Positions 1-10,750 of a DNA stretch of 64,000 nucleotides are shown piece after piece. A program made the translations under genes and the position numbers. The notes under the pieces are model-generated. The model did no database searches. It was not told the DNA's origin and saw only the letters and a program-made list of their open reading frames with translations. This DNA is from Haliclona indistincta (taxonomy: Eukaryota > Porifera > Demospongiae > Haplosclerida > Chalinidae), in assembly GCA_964017065.1 (NCBI GenBank), contig OZ024785.1, positions 13,533,592 to 13,597,591 on the forward strand, in the 5' to 3' direction. Within the stretch, counting starts at the first letter, position 1. Each line of letters begins with the position of its first letter.

Positions 1-2040
1 TTTTATCCCGTCAGTTATACGCCGTTGTTTGTGCAGCAGAACCCGCCATTGTCTTTTATAACTTGCTGTATTTGATGACACTACCACCCATAATGCGGCT
101 TGATCTAGCACGAGAAATATCTTACTGAAATTCTCCACCTAGGAATTGCTACTTAGTTGAATGTACTAAATTTTAAAACTTGCTGAAATACATGTATGAG
201 TGCAGCAGCAAGTCCACCACACACATATTGAAATATCAAGTTGAAACTACATGATTGTGATGATTATGATTCTATAAAAATGTCGACTTCTTTTCATTTT
301 ATTGATGATTACATGTATATAGTGTTTTTAAACTCATCAGTCCATAATTTTAATTGTCAAATAATTATTTCAAGTTGAGCTTATTTATATAATTTTTTTG
401 CAGTGATAAAATTTCTTACAAATTTCATTTCAATGTTCATTTCAGTGACCACTCCAAAATTGTCGTCACTTTTGTCTGCAATTTATTGAAATTTGTATTG
501 TAATTTTTTTCAAAACATTGTAATTTTGTTGTGATTTAGTACATTTATTTAAGTTTTCTTGTTAATCATTTTCCTTGTATTCTCTGGAAAAAGTTTAATT
601 TTTGATAAGGTTATTGTTTTCTTCAGTTTTGGCATGTTTTTGTATTTTGATCAGTGAGATCTATTCACGCTTACTCATTTTCATGCTTTGTTCTATTCTT
701 ATTCACTCATCGCTTGGCAACGTTAGACTTCATTTTCAGTTGTATTTTGCTTTACTTTATTATTTCTACAATACGTAGACAATAGTATTCCACTTCATCA
801 GAAACATTGATTTCTTTATAGTGTTTTAAGTATAATTTTTTTGTTCAACAAAATAGTGTCCTATTTGGTTCAAAGGAAAGAAGTCTCTAGCCCACTATAT
901 GCCGGAGGTGGGGGTTGTGGGGCATCGCATTGATAGGTGCATGACTACTATAATACTTGCCACTCTATAGCTATTGATTTTTGTAGTAAAGTGAAAATAA
1001 TAATAATCATAAACATACCTACTTTTTATATAGAAGGACATAAACACGTAACCCTCTGGCACCTACGCGCCCAGGGTAATAGTGGTACTAACCTTGAAAG
1101 GCAATCTTCCTACGAATATTCGATCTTTTACTTCCTTGACTTCTAGTTGTTCCTAGAGGAAATAATCACGAGAGATTCATGCATTTGTGATAACGACAGC
1201 TCTGTTCGAATTGTAGACCGTTGTTCAATGCTTACCATCTGCGGCAGTTGGGCGCACATGTCATGTATACAGAGCAGCTAGCAGAGAGGTTGGAAGTATT
1301 AGTATGCGCACATGATTTTTGGCTGTTATTATGCGCACGTGATTTTCGTTCCATCATGAGGCGTGGCTCAATGCCGCTAGCTGCAGCATACAGCACTCGA
1401 AATCGAACCACTTACATCCCAGTAGCATAATAAAATGTTAATGTTGTGCCAAGCCAATGTTGCAGCATTAATTCGCTTTCAACACCGACAGAATGCACAG
1501 AATGTTATGCGCTAATGTGGCCTGTGTATTAGCTAAGTTACGTCTTACACTTATTACCTTTGTTTTATTATTTTTGAGAATGTCCACCCATGCTTGTTCA
1601 TAAGAGAATTAGACACAGGCTTCAAAGTCCATTTGGTTGTTGAACATCATCTTATTATGATCAAAGTTACTATGAAACTATCAAATCAAACTATATAACT
1701 ACTATCAAAATTATGAAAGTTACAGAACAAAAATCAAAACCTTAAATTGTTCAAGTGTTACTTATGTCATGGTTGTGGTATGTTGCATGTGTCAATCACA
1801 ACTCCTAAAAACATGCAGTCATCTTTGATAAATTCTTTGTTGTCAATGATGGAGTACAACAAGCACAATGTTGGTAATCCTGTAGCCATGTTAATGCTTC
1901 CAGTTGGTCGAATGTAGGCAGGGCTGGTAATATCCGGACGGAAAGTTCCGACTACGTTTCTATATTCTGTCTCCTGATTTATTATCAGCAGGCTGACAAC
2001 TTGGCGGAATGGCTAAGGGAGTAGGACTCTTAATCAGGAA
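1..2040. repeat. Block A, copy 1 of a ~2.1-kb duplicated segment
   Basis: This stretch recurs at about 21,157-23,235 at an offset of 21,157-21,184 bp, in the same order and orientation, with small indels. It is AT-rich. The only convincing coding signal in it is the MATH C-terminal exon on the minus strand (1,767-1,973). Short plus-strand ORFs at 937-1,146 and 1,221-1,430 recur in the second copy with altered residues and lengths, so I do not regard them as genes. The left edge is cut by the window start. Confidence 0.85.
1767..1973 (-). pseudogene. TRAF-type MATH domain, C-terminal exon (copy 1)
   Basis: Minus-strand reading from an acceptor (AATCAG) at 1,974 gives 68 residues and a stop. 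It begins ETEYRNVVGTFRPD, passes through YIRPTGSINMATGLPT and ends near EFIKDDCMFLGVVID. This matches the end of the TRAF MATH fold (F.PD...SF.RP...N.A.G.P.F...YIKDD..FIK..VD). The frame is open and carries no initiator Met, as expected for an internal or last exon. Upstream on the minus strand (1,974-2,035) the frame continues through FRQVVSLLIINQ to a TAG where TRAFs have the W of LPWPF. The matching N-terminal half is not next to it, so this is probably a relic. TRAF proteins are cytoplasmic signalling adaptors; that role is known for the family, not shown here. Confidence 0.75.
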
Positions 2041-2649
2041 CATTGTTGATTTCTTTATAGTGTTTTAAGTGTATTTTGGTTACGAATTCTCGATGTAAAT
2101 TCCTAAGATTGGTCTACTAAAGTTTAAATTCGTCATAGCGACTAGAGTGTGCCCAATCATGTACCCCATAAGCTGTCTGATACGAGTCATGTGGAGGCAT
2201 TCATCTGCCACTCCTGTAGCAGATCTGTTTTTAAGCTAAAAAGGTTTTGGTGCAACAAAATAGTGTCCTATTTGCTTCAAAGGAAAGAAGTCCCTAAGCT
2301 TTTGAAAACCTTTCCGACTTACGCAGTGTGTTCTAGATAGAGTCATTTGAAACGTGTGGATAATATCTCCTTCAACAACAAGGAGTTGAATGTTTCAAAA
2401 GTTGTCTTTTCAGGTATAAAGTAGGCCTTTGTGTGATCCATAGAGATCTTTTGATGAGATGGAGCCCATTTTCTTTTGTTCGGTTTATTTTTGCTTTACT
2501 TTAAGAATTTCCAAATGCTACAGTAGTGGGAGAGTTATTTATTGTTATTCTTCACATCCCACAGTGTTATTATTTGAAACTTTCCTTTTGATGTATAGTT
2601 AGAAAAATGACTCACATTAGGGCATGATTGCGACTTGCCGAGCTTGGGG

Positions 2650-2727
2650 CTCGGCCGCGCTCGAGGCTGATCGAGAGCTCGGGGCTTGCCGCGGATGACA
2701 TCAGCGACTACTTGAAAAAAAGGTGAA
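2650..2727 (+). pseudogene. 3' end of the nuclease/kinase-like ORF, fragment in opposite orientation
   Basis: The plus strand encodes RSRLIESSGLAADDISDYLK followed by KR and a stop. The first 19 residues are identical to the C-terminus of the kinase-like ORF on the minus strand at 4,844-5,887, which loses homology exactly there. A second copy of this fragment lies at 15,310-15,387. These fragments therefore keep the probable authentic C-terminus and about 110 bp of trailing sequence, while the longer ORF has lost its end. Confidence 0.75.
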
Positions 2728-3214
2728 ACTTAGCATAAGCAATAGACAAAGCATCCAGCTAACCTTTACAGAATTACTAAACGTGCACGTGGCAGAAGGA
2801 TAGCTGGAGTATTGCTGAGTCAGCAATTATCTTGGGCGGAGTCGACCACATCTCTTGAGTGTGGTTACAAGCTCACCCACGCAAAAAAGTTTCAAACTAG
2901 ATCTCATCATTGCAGTTTTTCTTGCCACTGGATGTGGTTGTAATGTGAGCCATTTGTTAGTGAGTATAGTCACTGATACAGTGAATTTAGTTGGATATCT
3001 GTGGATGAGCAAATTTGTTGGGGTGTGCTTTCAAAGATTTCTTTCTCTACACTGTCTCTATTCCTGCAATAGTGTATTTATTTCGATTGCTATTGCATTA
3101 GTTGTTTGCTACTAACTAGACTTTGTTGGTCTCTCATAACCATCTCTGGCAGCAAATGCTGACCAGTTATAGCCCATAACCGGGCAAGACTTTTTAGAAT
3201 TTTAATCAGCTTAC

Positions 3215-3312
3215 TCTAATGGCTGCCCTCCTAGCCTCCTCCTTGTCATCCAGCTCATCCACTAAATCGTCGATGCGCTGGTGGTAGTTCATTTTCATGA
3301 ATCTCGAATAGT
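3215..3312 (-). pseudogene. Coiled-coil exon relic (copy 1 of 8)
   Basis: A minus-strand exon bounded by an acceptor (CTACTAG) at 3,313 and a donor (GTAAGC) below 3,215. It reads NYHQRIDDLVDELDDQEEAR then RAAIR, a charged heptad-like helix. Copies lie at 8,259-8,354, 11,114-11,211 (GC donor), 15,891-15,988, 19,163-19,260, 24,076-24,173, 28,956-29,053 and 29,812-29,909. The conservation of exon edges across copies suggests the repeat unit was built from a spliced gene. I do not recognise the parent gene. A coiled coil preceding the MATH domain of a TRAF is one possibility. Confidence 0.5.
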
Positions 3313-3883
3313 CTAGTAGGAATACAAAACCATAAACTACTAAGTCTTGTACAACAAGCTAGTTCAACTCACTCCCATATGTCTGGAACGCCATTTTTAA
3401 TAACACAATAATAATAACCAGGATTTTAACCATAAAAATTAATTGCCCATATCCATAGCAAGATGTTTTACAAACTAGACTAGACAGTGTGAACATTTTA
3501 AACTACAGCAACAAAATTAAAGCTAAAAGAACTCACCTGAAAACACAGAAGAGTGAGAGCTCGACTGCTTAAAACAGCTGCTAGAAACTTTACTTCACTG
3601 TAAATTTTCTTCCTCGCGCTACACTAGGCGGTGTCAATATTTAATTTGAGCCATTTTATTTGCTTCTCACATGCAAAGTGTTAATGAGAATAATTGTTTA
3701 GATAAAAATATTGTGAAGCTTAATAAAAATAATTGCTAATTTCCTGACCATTGATAACCTGGTTGGCTGTGTTCTTGCTGTGTTACTTGTTGTGTTCATG
3801 TAGCTTTTCAATGCTGATTTTGTTTAGCTTTCTTTTGAGTGTCATGGATGGTTTCTTGACACCATGTTTTTGATTTGTTGTAG

Positions 3884-4150
3884 CTAATGGTCAACTTGTA
3901 CCTTGGAATTCTTTTGCGAAGGGATTAAGTTATTGTTAGTTACGGAAAGAAAGAATTTTTTAAACAGAACCAGGATTTGGACCTCTTGATCTGCAGCCTC
4001 TTTCATTGCCTCGAGCTGCCTGATTTTCATTTGCTCCCCCAAAGTGCTCTGTTTGCTTGAATTGAACATGAGTTTGTTCATTCCGGGAATGTCATTGGTA
4101 TGCTGTTCAACCTCTTTCGGTATGCCCACCACCAGTAGACATCTGACCAA
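3884..4150 (-). pseudogene. Second coiled-coil exon relic (copy 1)
   Basis: The minus strand is open for 88 residues and includes LGEQMKIRQLEAMKEAADQE, a charged helix-like stretch. The same stretch occurs at 8,762-8,968, 11,708-11,914, 19,782-20,012, 24,497-24,854 and 30,449-30,745. Indels put different copies in different frames, one of which reads Gly/Asn/Arg-rich. The QMKIRQLEAMKE frame is the more protein-like. No initiator or function can be assigned. Confidence 0.35.
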
Positions 4151-4327
4151 GAACAGCTGCCTTATTCACAATCCATCTTTTTTGTCATCTCTAGTAGTTA
4201 TTTGATGAGAGGAACGAAGAGAAGAGCTAGTATTACTCTTAGAACAGACAGTCTAGGATTTGTTTGAACCTCAATATAGCAAGCACCTCCACATGTTGCA
4301 CTGTGTGTTGTTAGTGTATACACTGCT

Positions 4328-4711
4328 TTAGACAGCTCTGCTACATTGATAATGTGTCAACCATCTATTAGTAGCCAACTTTTTCCAACCGCGCACTTTC
4401 AGTCTTAGTTCCCCGCCGTGCTTGGACTCTTTACTCAGGCTTTTCTCAGCAGGACCGGTTTGGCTCTCGGAGAGCTGCCGTTGATCATTGGAGGCTTGTC
4501 GGGCCTCAAGAGAGCAACCCCGAAACTCTCCCTTGGTTTTACAACCTCGCTTCTCGAGGCCCACTATCCTCCTATATCTAGCAGTAAGAGCATGTTTCGT
4601 TGGGTTCATCCTCGGAAACTTCTTACGCCAGATTTCAACCCACCGGTCCCTGTAGCCCTTCGGGTAAGGTACTCGACTTTCGGCCCTCGTACTCAGTATC
4701 TCGTCATCCAA
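4328..4711 (-). pseudogene. Basic ORF fragment, possibly retroelement N-terminal region
   Basis: An open minus-strand frame of 127 residues, including PYPKGYRDRWVEIWRKKFPR and a Lys/Arg-rich remainder. The pattern GY..R...IW.....P resembles the region that precedes the reverse transcriptase in some animal non-LTR elements. The match is short and no reverse transcriptase motif follows in the window. The 3' part crosses the insertion boundary at 4,377, so the tail is fortuitous. Confidence 0.25.
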
Positions 4712-4763
4712 GTGAAGCTTTTCCCAAGGGATCCGCTTCCCACTGCCGGCGCGTCCGCCGCTT

Positions 4764-4812
4764 CGCCTAATCTCCTTTGCGTCCAGGCGCTGGACGCAAA
4801 GGAGATTAGGCG
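4764..4812. repeat. Perfect 22-bp inverted repeat (5-base loop)
   Basis: Arms CGCCTAATCTCCTTTGCGTC+CA at 4,764-4,785 and the exact reverse complement at 4,791-4,812, separated by GGCGC. A direct 14-base echo (AGATTAGGCGTCC) follows at about 4,806-4,832. It lies immediately downstream, on the minus strand, of the truncated end of the kinase-like ORF. Confidence 0.95.
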
Positions 4813-4843
4813 TCCAGAGATTAGGCGTCCAGCTGACGGCAAT

Positions 4844-5887
4844 TCAGTAGTAGTCGCTGATGTCATCCGCGGCAAGCCCCGAGCTCTCGATCAGCCTCGA
4901 GCGCGGTCGCACTGCATATCGATCATACAAGGACCCTGTCACCTTGCCTATCGGTTCTGTTCTGTCCAAGTCAATTAGTACAGGTTGATAGCTGCTATTG
5001 AAACAAACATTCGGAAGTCTCACATCAAGATGGGAATACCCATATGAATGCAACTCATCGAGCGCTGCAGCAACTCCTCTTATCAATTCCTTGCAGCACA
5101 ATATAGCATTTGTACTGGAAAGTGGACGCTTTAGTATGGCATACCTTTCAAACCCGTTATCATTTCGCTTTTGATACATAGAAAACAGAGTAGGGGGTTT
5201 GCCCGATTCTGCTACAGCCATTGCCAAATACGCAAATGATACCGATCGATTTACTCTGTATTTCCACAAATGTGTGGAAGTTCTTACAATTATATTGAAC
5301 CTTGAGGGCACTTGGCATGGAACCGTGGCCACTTCGTCCTTTTCACCAAAGCTACTGCATTCTGATTGTGACAATGGAACAAAGAATGGAAAGGTGAAAG
5401 ACTTGCAAGTTGAAGGAAGTAATTTGTTGACCCTTTGAAACTCGGCACATATCTTGTCCCTCAATTGTGTTATACTTATGTCAACTGTGGTGAAGTGGAA
5501 ACGGAAGTCTTTCCAAAAGACAGTTGTTTCTACGCCACATTTCTTTTTCTCGTCGGCATTTGGGATTGTAAAGCCTGAAAGGCAAGTGACTTCGGTGCTC
5601 AAGTGGCGCAGCAGTCTTAACAGAGATATCAAATTCGATACATTCTTACACACAGAATGTGAAATGGGAGATGATTGTACTTCACAGTACAGTATTGGTA
5701 CAAAATTCCCAGAAATACGCCGACCAACAGTCACATCAGGACGATATTTCGATGAGGTTCCAAAAGGACTGGGATCAGGAGCGGTGGAAGTCGCCAGGCT
5801 AGTCATCCCCGTAACACTGTCCAGGGTAGAGAAGTCTGGTTTGCTTGACTCCACCGATATGCTCTGGGACGTCTTAGGGTTTTTCAA
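4844..5887 (-). CDS. Nuclease-like plus protein-kinase-like ORF, C-terminally truncated
   Basis: 347 residues. The C-terminal half has kinase hallmarks: a catalytic loop HLDVRLPNVCF (residues 286-296, Asp288, Asn293) and a metal site IDLDR (305-309) in place of DFG. The upstream helix is LIRGVAAALDELHSYGYSH. The N-terminal part has RPDVTV (about 49-54) and LYCEVQSS (66-73), an arrangement like PD-(D/E)xK nucleases with Gln in place of Lys. A nuclease followed by a divergent kinase is the layout described for eukaryotic Crinkler-type proteins; that assignment is inference. No glycine loop is obvious. The end DISDYY is probably artificial, because identical fragments elsewhere continue DISDYLKKR-stop. 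The open length is striking in a region of relics, so it may be recent or still expressed. Confidence 0.6.
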   Translation of the reverse strand: MKNPKTSQSISVESSKPDFSTLDSVTGMTSLATSTAPDPSPFGTSSKYRPDVTVGRRISGNFVPILYCEVQSSPISHSVCKNVSNLISLLRLLRHLSTEVTCLSGFTIPNADEKKKCGVETTVFWKDFRFHFTTVDISITQLRDKICAEFQRVNKLLPSTCKSFTFPFFVPLSQSECSSFGEKDEVATVPCQVPSRFNIIVRTSTHLWKYRVNRSVSFAYLAMAVAESGKPPTLFSMYQKRNDNGFERYAILKRPLSSTNAILCCKELIRGVAAALDELHSYGYSHLDVRLPNVCFNSSYQPVLIDLDRTEPIGKVTGSLYDRYAVRPRSRLIESSGLAADDISDYY

Positions 5888-6040
5888 CCTGCGATCTCAG
5901 AGTTGCCCTTTCTTCTTCACTGCACCTCGCGGGTGTAGGGCGCGCAGTCTTGCTCTGGGAGCTTTGCTCCAATCAGCAACAGAAGTGGTCAGCCGTCCCT
6001 GATTCCGGGATAAGCTTGACCGAAATAACAGTTAGCCGCT

Positions 6041-7130
6041 TCACTCACGGATCACAGTCACCAGCCCTGGGCTACACACTAGGTGGGCTCCAAGGACTTG
6101 GTCAAAACCTGGGCAAATAACAAGATCTATTGTAAAGGTGAGCCTAGGGCATCTCGTCGTCTCCTCGCACCCAAGCCTGTCTCTTGCGTGACTCTCCCTC
6201 TTAGTAGGACTAGCTCCGTTTGTATTAACGATTCGAGCCGCCTCTTCGAGTTTGAGCCACACAGTTCGACCTGCCTGGGGCAATTCAACAGTTTTCCCAA
6301 GGCACCCACCTTCACGTGAATGAACGACTCCCACTCTGGGATTCGTATTTTGAGGCACAATCACTCTTTCTCTCCCTGCACCACGTAGGGAGACAACCAA
6401 CCAGGACCTGCACAGACAACAGACAACAATACGCACAGTAAAAACATATTCAGGGCCTCTCGCTGTTTCCTTGTCCCCAGCCCTTCCCCCGCGTGTCTTT
6501 CCCTCTCAGGTGGACTAGCTCATTGAGCCTCCCCTTCGAGCTTGAGCCATACGGTTTACAGACCCTGGAGCAATTCAACAGTTTGCCTAAGGCACCTAAG
6601 GGCAATTATATGGCTTCTCGGCCATTGGGGACACTTTCTTGCCCACCCCAGTGGGTCGTGCCGCTCTAGCTAATACTAGGCTGCCTTCACCCCTGGGTGG
6701 GCTAACGCTGGGGATTTGTTATTTATTCCGGCATATCCGGGCCCTACAGGTCGGACACTTATACGGCTTCTCCCAATCATGGTTCTTTTCGCCCACCTCA
6801 GCGCGCTGCACCGCTCCAGCTGATGCTAGGCGGCCCAGCTCACCAGGTGGGCTCTTTCCCTTTCCTGGTCGAGATCACTCGACCTTACCGTCGCCGAGCT
6901 TTACTGGGCTTGGGTTCTGCCCAGTTTAAGTAAATTTTTGAGTAACGCACCTTTACTGGGATGGCTCCAAACCTTGTCCCAGACACACGATATAACAGCT
7001 AGCCGTCCCAGGCGGCACCAACCTGGGATAAGTGTAGCTAAAATTTGGACTGTTCAACCGTCCACTAGTGAGCTCTCCCACTTCGTGGGGCCACTAAGGG
7101 GACTTTCAATTGGGCTGCCACTAAGGGTCA
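6041..7130. repeat. GC-rich segment with diverged internal tandem repeats
   Basis: About 6,160-6,310 is repeated with divergence at about 6,452-6,600 (shared phrases such as GAGCCACAC/GAGCCATAC and GGAGCAATTCAACAGTTT). About 6,612-6,710 is repeated at 6,765-6,860 (GGCTTCTC, CCGCTC.AGCT.ATGCTAGG). ORFs here are shadows of base composition. It lies directly upstream of the minus-strand kinase-like ORF, so it could be its promoter or 5' region. Confidence 0.5.
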
Positions 7131-7141
7131 GGGAAATATTC

Positions 7142-9190
7142 TGTTACGAATTCTCCATGTAAATTCCTAAGATTGGTCTACTAAAGTTTAAATTCGTCAT
7201 AGCGACTAGGGTGTGCCCAATCATGTACCCCATAAGCTGTCTGATACGAGTCATGTGGAGGCATTCATCTACCACTCCTGTAGCAGATCTGTTTTTAAGC
7301 TAAAAAGGTTTTGGTGCAACAAAATAGTGTCCTATTTGCTTCAAAGGAAAGAAGTCCCTAAAGCTTTCTCACTTATGCCGTGTGTTATAGATAGAGTCAT
7401 TTGAAACGTGTGGATAATATCTGCTTCAACGACAAGGAGTTGAATGTTTCAAAAGCTGTCTTTTCAGGTACTAAGTAGGCCTTTGCGTGATCCATAGAGA
7501 TCTTTTGATGAGTTGAAGCCCATTTTCTTTTAATCGGTTTATTTTTGCTTTACTTTAAGAATTTCCAAATGCTACAGTAGTGGGAGAGTTATCTATTGTT
7601 ATTCTTTACATCCCAGAGTGTTAGTGAGTATAGTCACTGATACAGTGAATTTAGTTGGATATCTGTGGATGAGCAAATTTTTTTGGGGTGTGCTTTCAAA
7701 GATTTCTTTCTCTACACTGTCTCTATTCCTGCAATAGTGTATTTATTTCGATTGCTATTGCAAAGTGTTAATGAAAATAATTGTTAAGCTACAGCAGTTT
7801 TTCCCGTAAATGTTATTGTTGTGTTGCCGACTGTGCGGAAGTCCCCGACGGGGTTATTAGATCCTATTAATTATATAGACTGATGTTCCGTCGAGCCCCC
7901 ACTCCATCCTCTCCACTGGTGTTGTGGTGGTGCATACCACAACGGCAGGCTCACCACCACAACCAACCCCATCCTGGTACAGACTTACTATAAAAAAGAT
8001 TTTATAACTGTACCTGTACTACCAGTAGCCCATAAAGATTTAAAATTATAATAATGTGTAAACGAATACCATGGCCAGGGCAGGGCGTGTACACGCTAAA
8101 TTGTCATTGATTTTTATACGTTGCGTAGAGCAGTTGCGTATCTACGTGCTTGCTACTAACTAGACTTTGTTGGTCTCTCATAACCATCTCCGGCAGCAAA
8201 TGCTGACCAGTTATAGCCCATAACCGGGCAAGACTTTTTAGAATTTTAATCAGCTTACTCTAATGGCTGCCCTCCTAGCCTCCTCCTGGTCATCCAGCTC
8301 ATCCACTAAATCGTCGATGCGCTGGTGGTAGTTGATGTTCATATCTTTTATAGTCTAGTAGTAATACAAAACCATAAACTACTAAGTCTTGTACAACAAG
8401 CTAGTTCAACTCACTCCCATATGTCTGGAACGCCATCTTTAATAACACAATAATAATAACCCGGATTTTAACCATAAAAATTAGTTGCCCATACCCATAG
8501 CAAGATGTTTTGCTTAAAACAGCGTTAATGAAGTGTTAATGAAAATAATTGTTTAGATAATAAAAATAATAGCTAATTTTCCGAACATTGATAACCTGGT
8601 TGGCTGTGTTACTTGTTGTGTTCATGTAGCTTTTCAATGTTGACTTTGTTTAGCTTTCTTTTGAGTGTCATGGATGGTTTCTTGACACTATGTTTTTGGT
8701 TTGTTGTAGCTAATGGTCAACTTGTACCTTGGAATTATTTTGCGAAGGGATTAAGTTATTGTTAGTTACGGAAAGAAAGAATTTTTTGAACAGAACCAGG
8801 ATTTGGACCTCTTGATCTGCAGCCTCTTTCATTGCCTCGAGCTGCCTGATTTTCATTTGCTCTCCCAAAGTGCTCTTTTTGCTTGAACATCAGTTTGTTC
8901 ATTCCGGGAATGTCATTGGTATGCTGTTCAACCTCTTTCGGTATGCCCACCATTAGACATCTGACCAAGAACAGCTGCCATATTCACAATCCATCTTTTT
9001 TGTCATCTCTAGTAGTTATTTGATGAGAGGAACGAAGAGAAGAGCTAGCATTACTCTTAGAACAGACAGTCTAGGATTGGTTTGAACCTCAATACAGCGA
9101 GCACCTCCACATGTTGCACTGTGTGTTGTTAGTGTATACACTGCTTTAGACAGCTCTCCTACATTGATAATGTGTCAACCATCTATTAGA
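7142..9190. repeat. Block B, copy 2
   Basis: Same order of landmarks as copy 1: the TTACGAATTCTC start, the GTGAGTATAGTCACTGATAC segment at about 7,624, the coiled-coil exon at 8,259-8,354 and the second coiled-coil relic at 8,762-8,968. An Ig-like exon relic is inserted at about 7,795-7,990. Confidence 0.85.
7795..7990 (-). pseudogene. Ig-like domain exon relic (copy 1, frame broken)
   Basis: The minus strand matches the better-preserved copy at 18,693-18,926 but has an extra four bases near 7,865-7,870 that shift the frame after GTSVYII. The shared motif GCGGEPAV.VCTTTTPV..MEW, with two cysteines and a following Trp, resembles an immunoglobulin-like strand pattern. Function unknown. Confidence 0.45.
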
Positions 9191-9350
9191 CACATTTGCA
9201 CGTCTTGATCTTCCTGCAACAGAATCGACACTTCATCAAAGTTGCACTCGGACATATTTTTTTAAATTGTTCTTTACCAGTTCGTTCTGACACATCTGAA
9301 TATCTGGTAATGTGCCCACTAGCTCTATCGACATCGTGTGTTAATTAAAC

Positions 9351-9578
9351 ACATTTTGTAAATTTGGTGCGATGTATAAAAAGGAGCAAACAATATTGAT
9401 TTCTGAATTCCAGCCACTGCCTCGTGTTGGCGATTTCTGAAGTTGTCAATCCTCCATAAAAGCTTGCTGTCATACGAGATTCTCTCAATGAGATCTAGTC
9501 GCAGATGTAAAGTTTGAATTGTACCGCTAACCATTGTATTGTACTTAAATACTGTTAGCCGAGTGGTCTGATGGGATC
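9351..9578 (-). pseudogene. TRAF-type MATH domain, N-terminal exon (best-preserved copy)
   Basis: The minus strand runs from an acceptor (AACAG) at 9,579 to a donor (AAAAT/GTGTTT) at 9,351. It encodes LHLRLDLIERISYDSKLLWR, then IDNFRNRQHEAVAG, then APFYTSHQIYKM. This is the start of a TRAF MATH domain (typically L..rl...E..SYDG.LlWkI.nf..r...A..G....l.SPpFYTs.yGYKmc), preceded by a short coiled-coil-like stretch. No following exon with the usual YLNGDG segment was found nearby. Four more copies (12,507-12,734; 13,808-14,035; 25,448-25,675; 26,749-26,976) carry a shared 10-base deletion upstream and other changes. Confidence 0.75.
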
Positions 9579-10249
9579 CTGTTAAACAATAATAATGTAA
9601 ACAATAATAATGTAAACAATAATAATTATCACAACAGAGTGAGCTAGATACACAAGCGAACAAAATAACGTTCATATTGAAATACAACAACTTTGGAAAA
9701 TTATTTAATAAAAAGTACAGAACAAACGGAGCCGAAGCAGAAAAAATATCAGTACAGAGTCCTGATGCCGAGATTTGTTTATTCAAAAACCTACCAGGCA
9801 CCGGCCGCCCAACGGCGGAGAACTAGTATGAGCAGTGTGAGCAGGAGGTCGACGGAGAACTCGCTTTCTAGGAAATTCAACTTGTAACATTGATTATTAT
9901 TTACGCTGTCAGATGCTTGTGACAAGGTGCTCCTCTGGTGACATAACCAGCTACTTAGTTGATGTAACTGTATTCTTAAAATAATATTTATCATAAAATG
10001 TCTTTTGTGTAGTTCGGCATTTTTATCATCAGCCCCTTCTTTTCTATCTCCCTCATCCTGAGCAGGAAGGGATGCCTGTTTGACCACTGTAATGTTGAAA
10101 ATGGTGTAGGTTTCACCATCCTCAGTGTGTTGTGTCCTCTTCCGGTATTATCGACTCATCTGCACCACGCTTCCTGTTCTTTGAGAATTACCAAAAATCT
10201 TCTTCTTCTTCTTCTACTTCTTCAACTTCATCATTTCTAGTGCTGTAAA

Positions 10250-10750
10250 TGTTAACTGTTGAGTAAATGTTTAGGTTCCATTATCTTGAACCAGATCGAC
10301 GGTGATTTCTCGACATGAACATATTCGTAGTGCTGAGTTCTTCCATTTACTTTGGAACCTCTTGCTGGTACTAGCACTCCGGCCTGTAGATGGTCGTCAT
10401 CTGCCTCATTAGTGACATTCAACACGGCTTCTGATCCCATGTTTCCTACTTCGTCAATGCAACGTACGCTTACTGTGGTGAGCATACTCGTGATGCTCGT
10501 TCTAGTTGTATTTGTTGTCACACCATCTGGTGTTTTCTTGACAAAGTCAAAAACTGAATGTACAAAGGCAAAGTAATAAACAGCAAGGTTATCGAGTGTG
10601 CTTGCCTTGGACTTTTAATTTGTGCCTCAGGAGGGTTGATCCATCTGAGCACTGCGCAGATTCAACTTGTGCAGTGCTCAGAGTGGCGTTGGATGTGAAG
10701 ACTTGCGCCCCTGCTACAGCACTTTTCCCTGTAAATGTAACAGTAGTGGG
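10250..10750 (-). pseudogene. Ig-like extracellular segments, exon relics
   Basis: The minus strand at 10,750-10,600 reads VTFTGKSAVAGAQVFTSNAT and continues Ser/Thr-rich to LLRHKLKVQGK. Its first residues match the end of the Ig-like exon in the array (NTTIAFTGKTAVA). At 10,500-10,400 the same strand reads TVSVRCIDEVGNMGSEAVLN, another beta-strand-like segment with a Cys and N-glycosylation sites. Together they suggest exons of a secreted or surface Ig-like protein. Stops separate them, so this is probably a relic. Confidence 0.4.

Larger units (their letters stand above)
2040..4376. repeat. Block B, copy 1
   Basis: A repeat unit starting near the motif TTACGAATTCTC and running to a conserved end (CAACCATCTATTAG) at 4,376, where the GC-richer insertion begins. 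Other copies lie at about 7,142-9,190, 10,738-12,170, 14,757-20,000 (interrupted), 23,262-25,080 and 27,701-30,670 (interrupted). The unit carries minus-strand exon relics: coiled-coil exons at 3,215-3,312 and about 3,960-4,070. Copies differ by many indels, so none looks like an intact gene. Copy 1 and copy 4 share an inserted piece at about 2,640-2,840 and 15,300-15,500. Confidence 0.85.
4377..7138. mobile_element. GC-richer ~2.8-kb insertion in block B
   Basis: Base composition rises sharply at 4,377 and falls back at about 7,138, where block B copy 2 starts. The interval holds a minus-strand nuclease/kinase-like ORF, a possible N-terminal retroelement-like ORF at 4,328-4,711, a perfect hairpin at 4,764-4,812, and a GC-rich part (6,040-7,130) with diverged internal tandem repeats. 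Terminal repeats were not found, so the transposition mode is unknown. It could equally be a transferred host gene fragment. Confidence 0.55.

Noticed and set aside
937..1146. Plus-strand ORF shared by both block A copies
   Set aside because: Different end and scattered nonsynonymous changes; no domain pattern. Treated as a by-product of duplication.
2149..2340. Plus-strand ORF of 63 residues present in most block B copies
   Set aside because: Its frame is broken differently in several copies and it has low protein-likeness. Its recurrence follows from the repeat itself.
4418..5002. Plus-strand ORFs over the kinase-like gene
   Set aside because: Antisense shadows. The minus strand carries the recognisable kinase motifs.
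8820..8920. Gly/Asn/Arg-rich frame (GGANENQAARGNERG) in the second coiled-coil relic
   Set aside because: Alternative frame of the QMKIRQLEAMKE helix. Indels swap frames between copies, and the helix frame is more plausible.
9585..9635. Spaced short repeats (AACAATAATAATGTA x3) considered as CRISPR-like
   Set aside because: They are adjacent imperfect AT microsatellite units without spacers, in a eukaryotic context.
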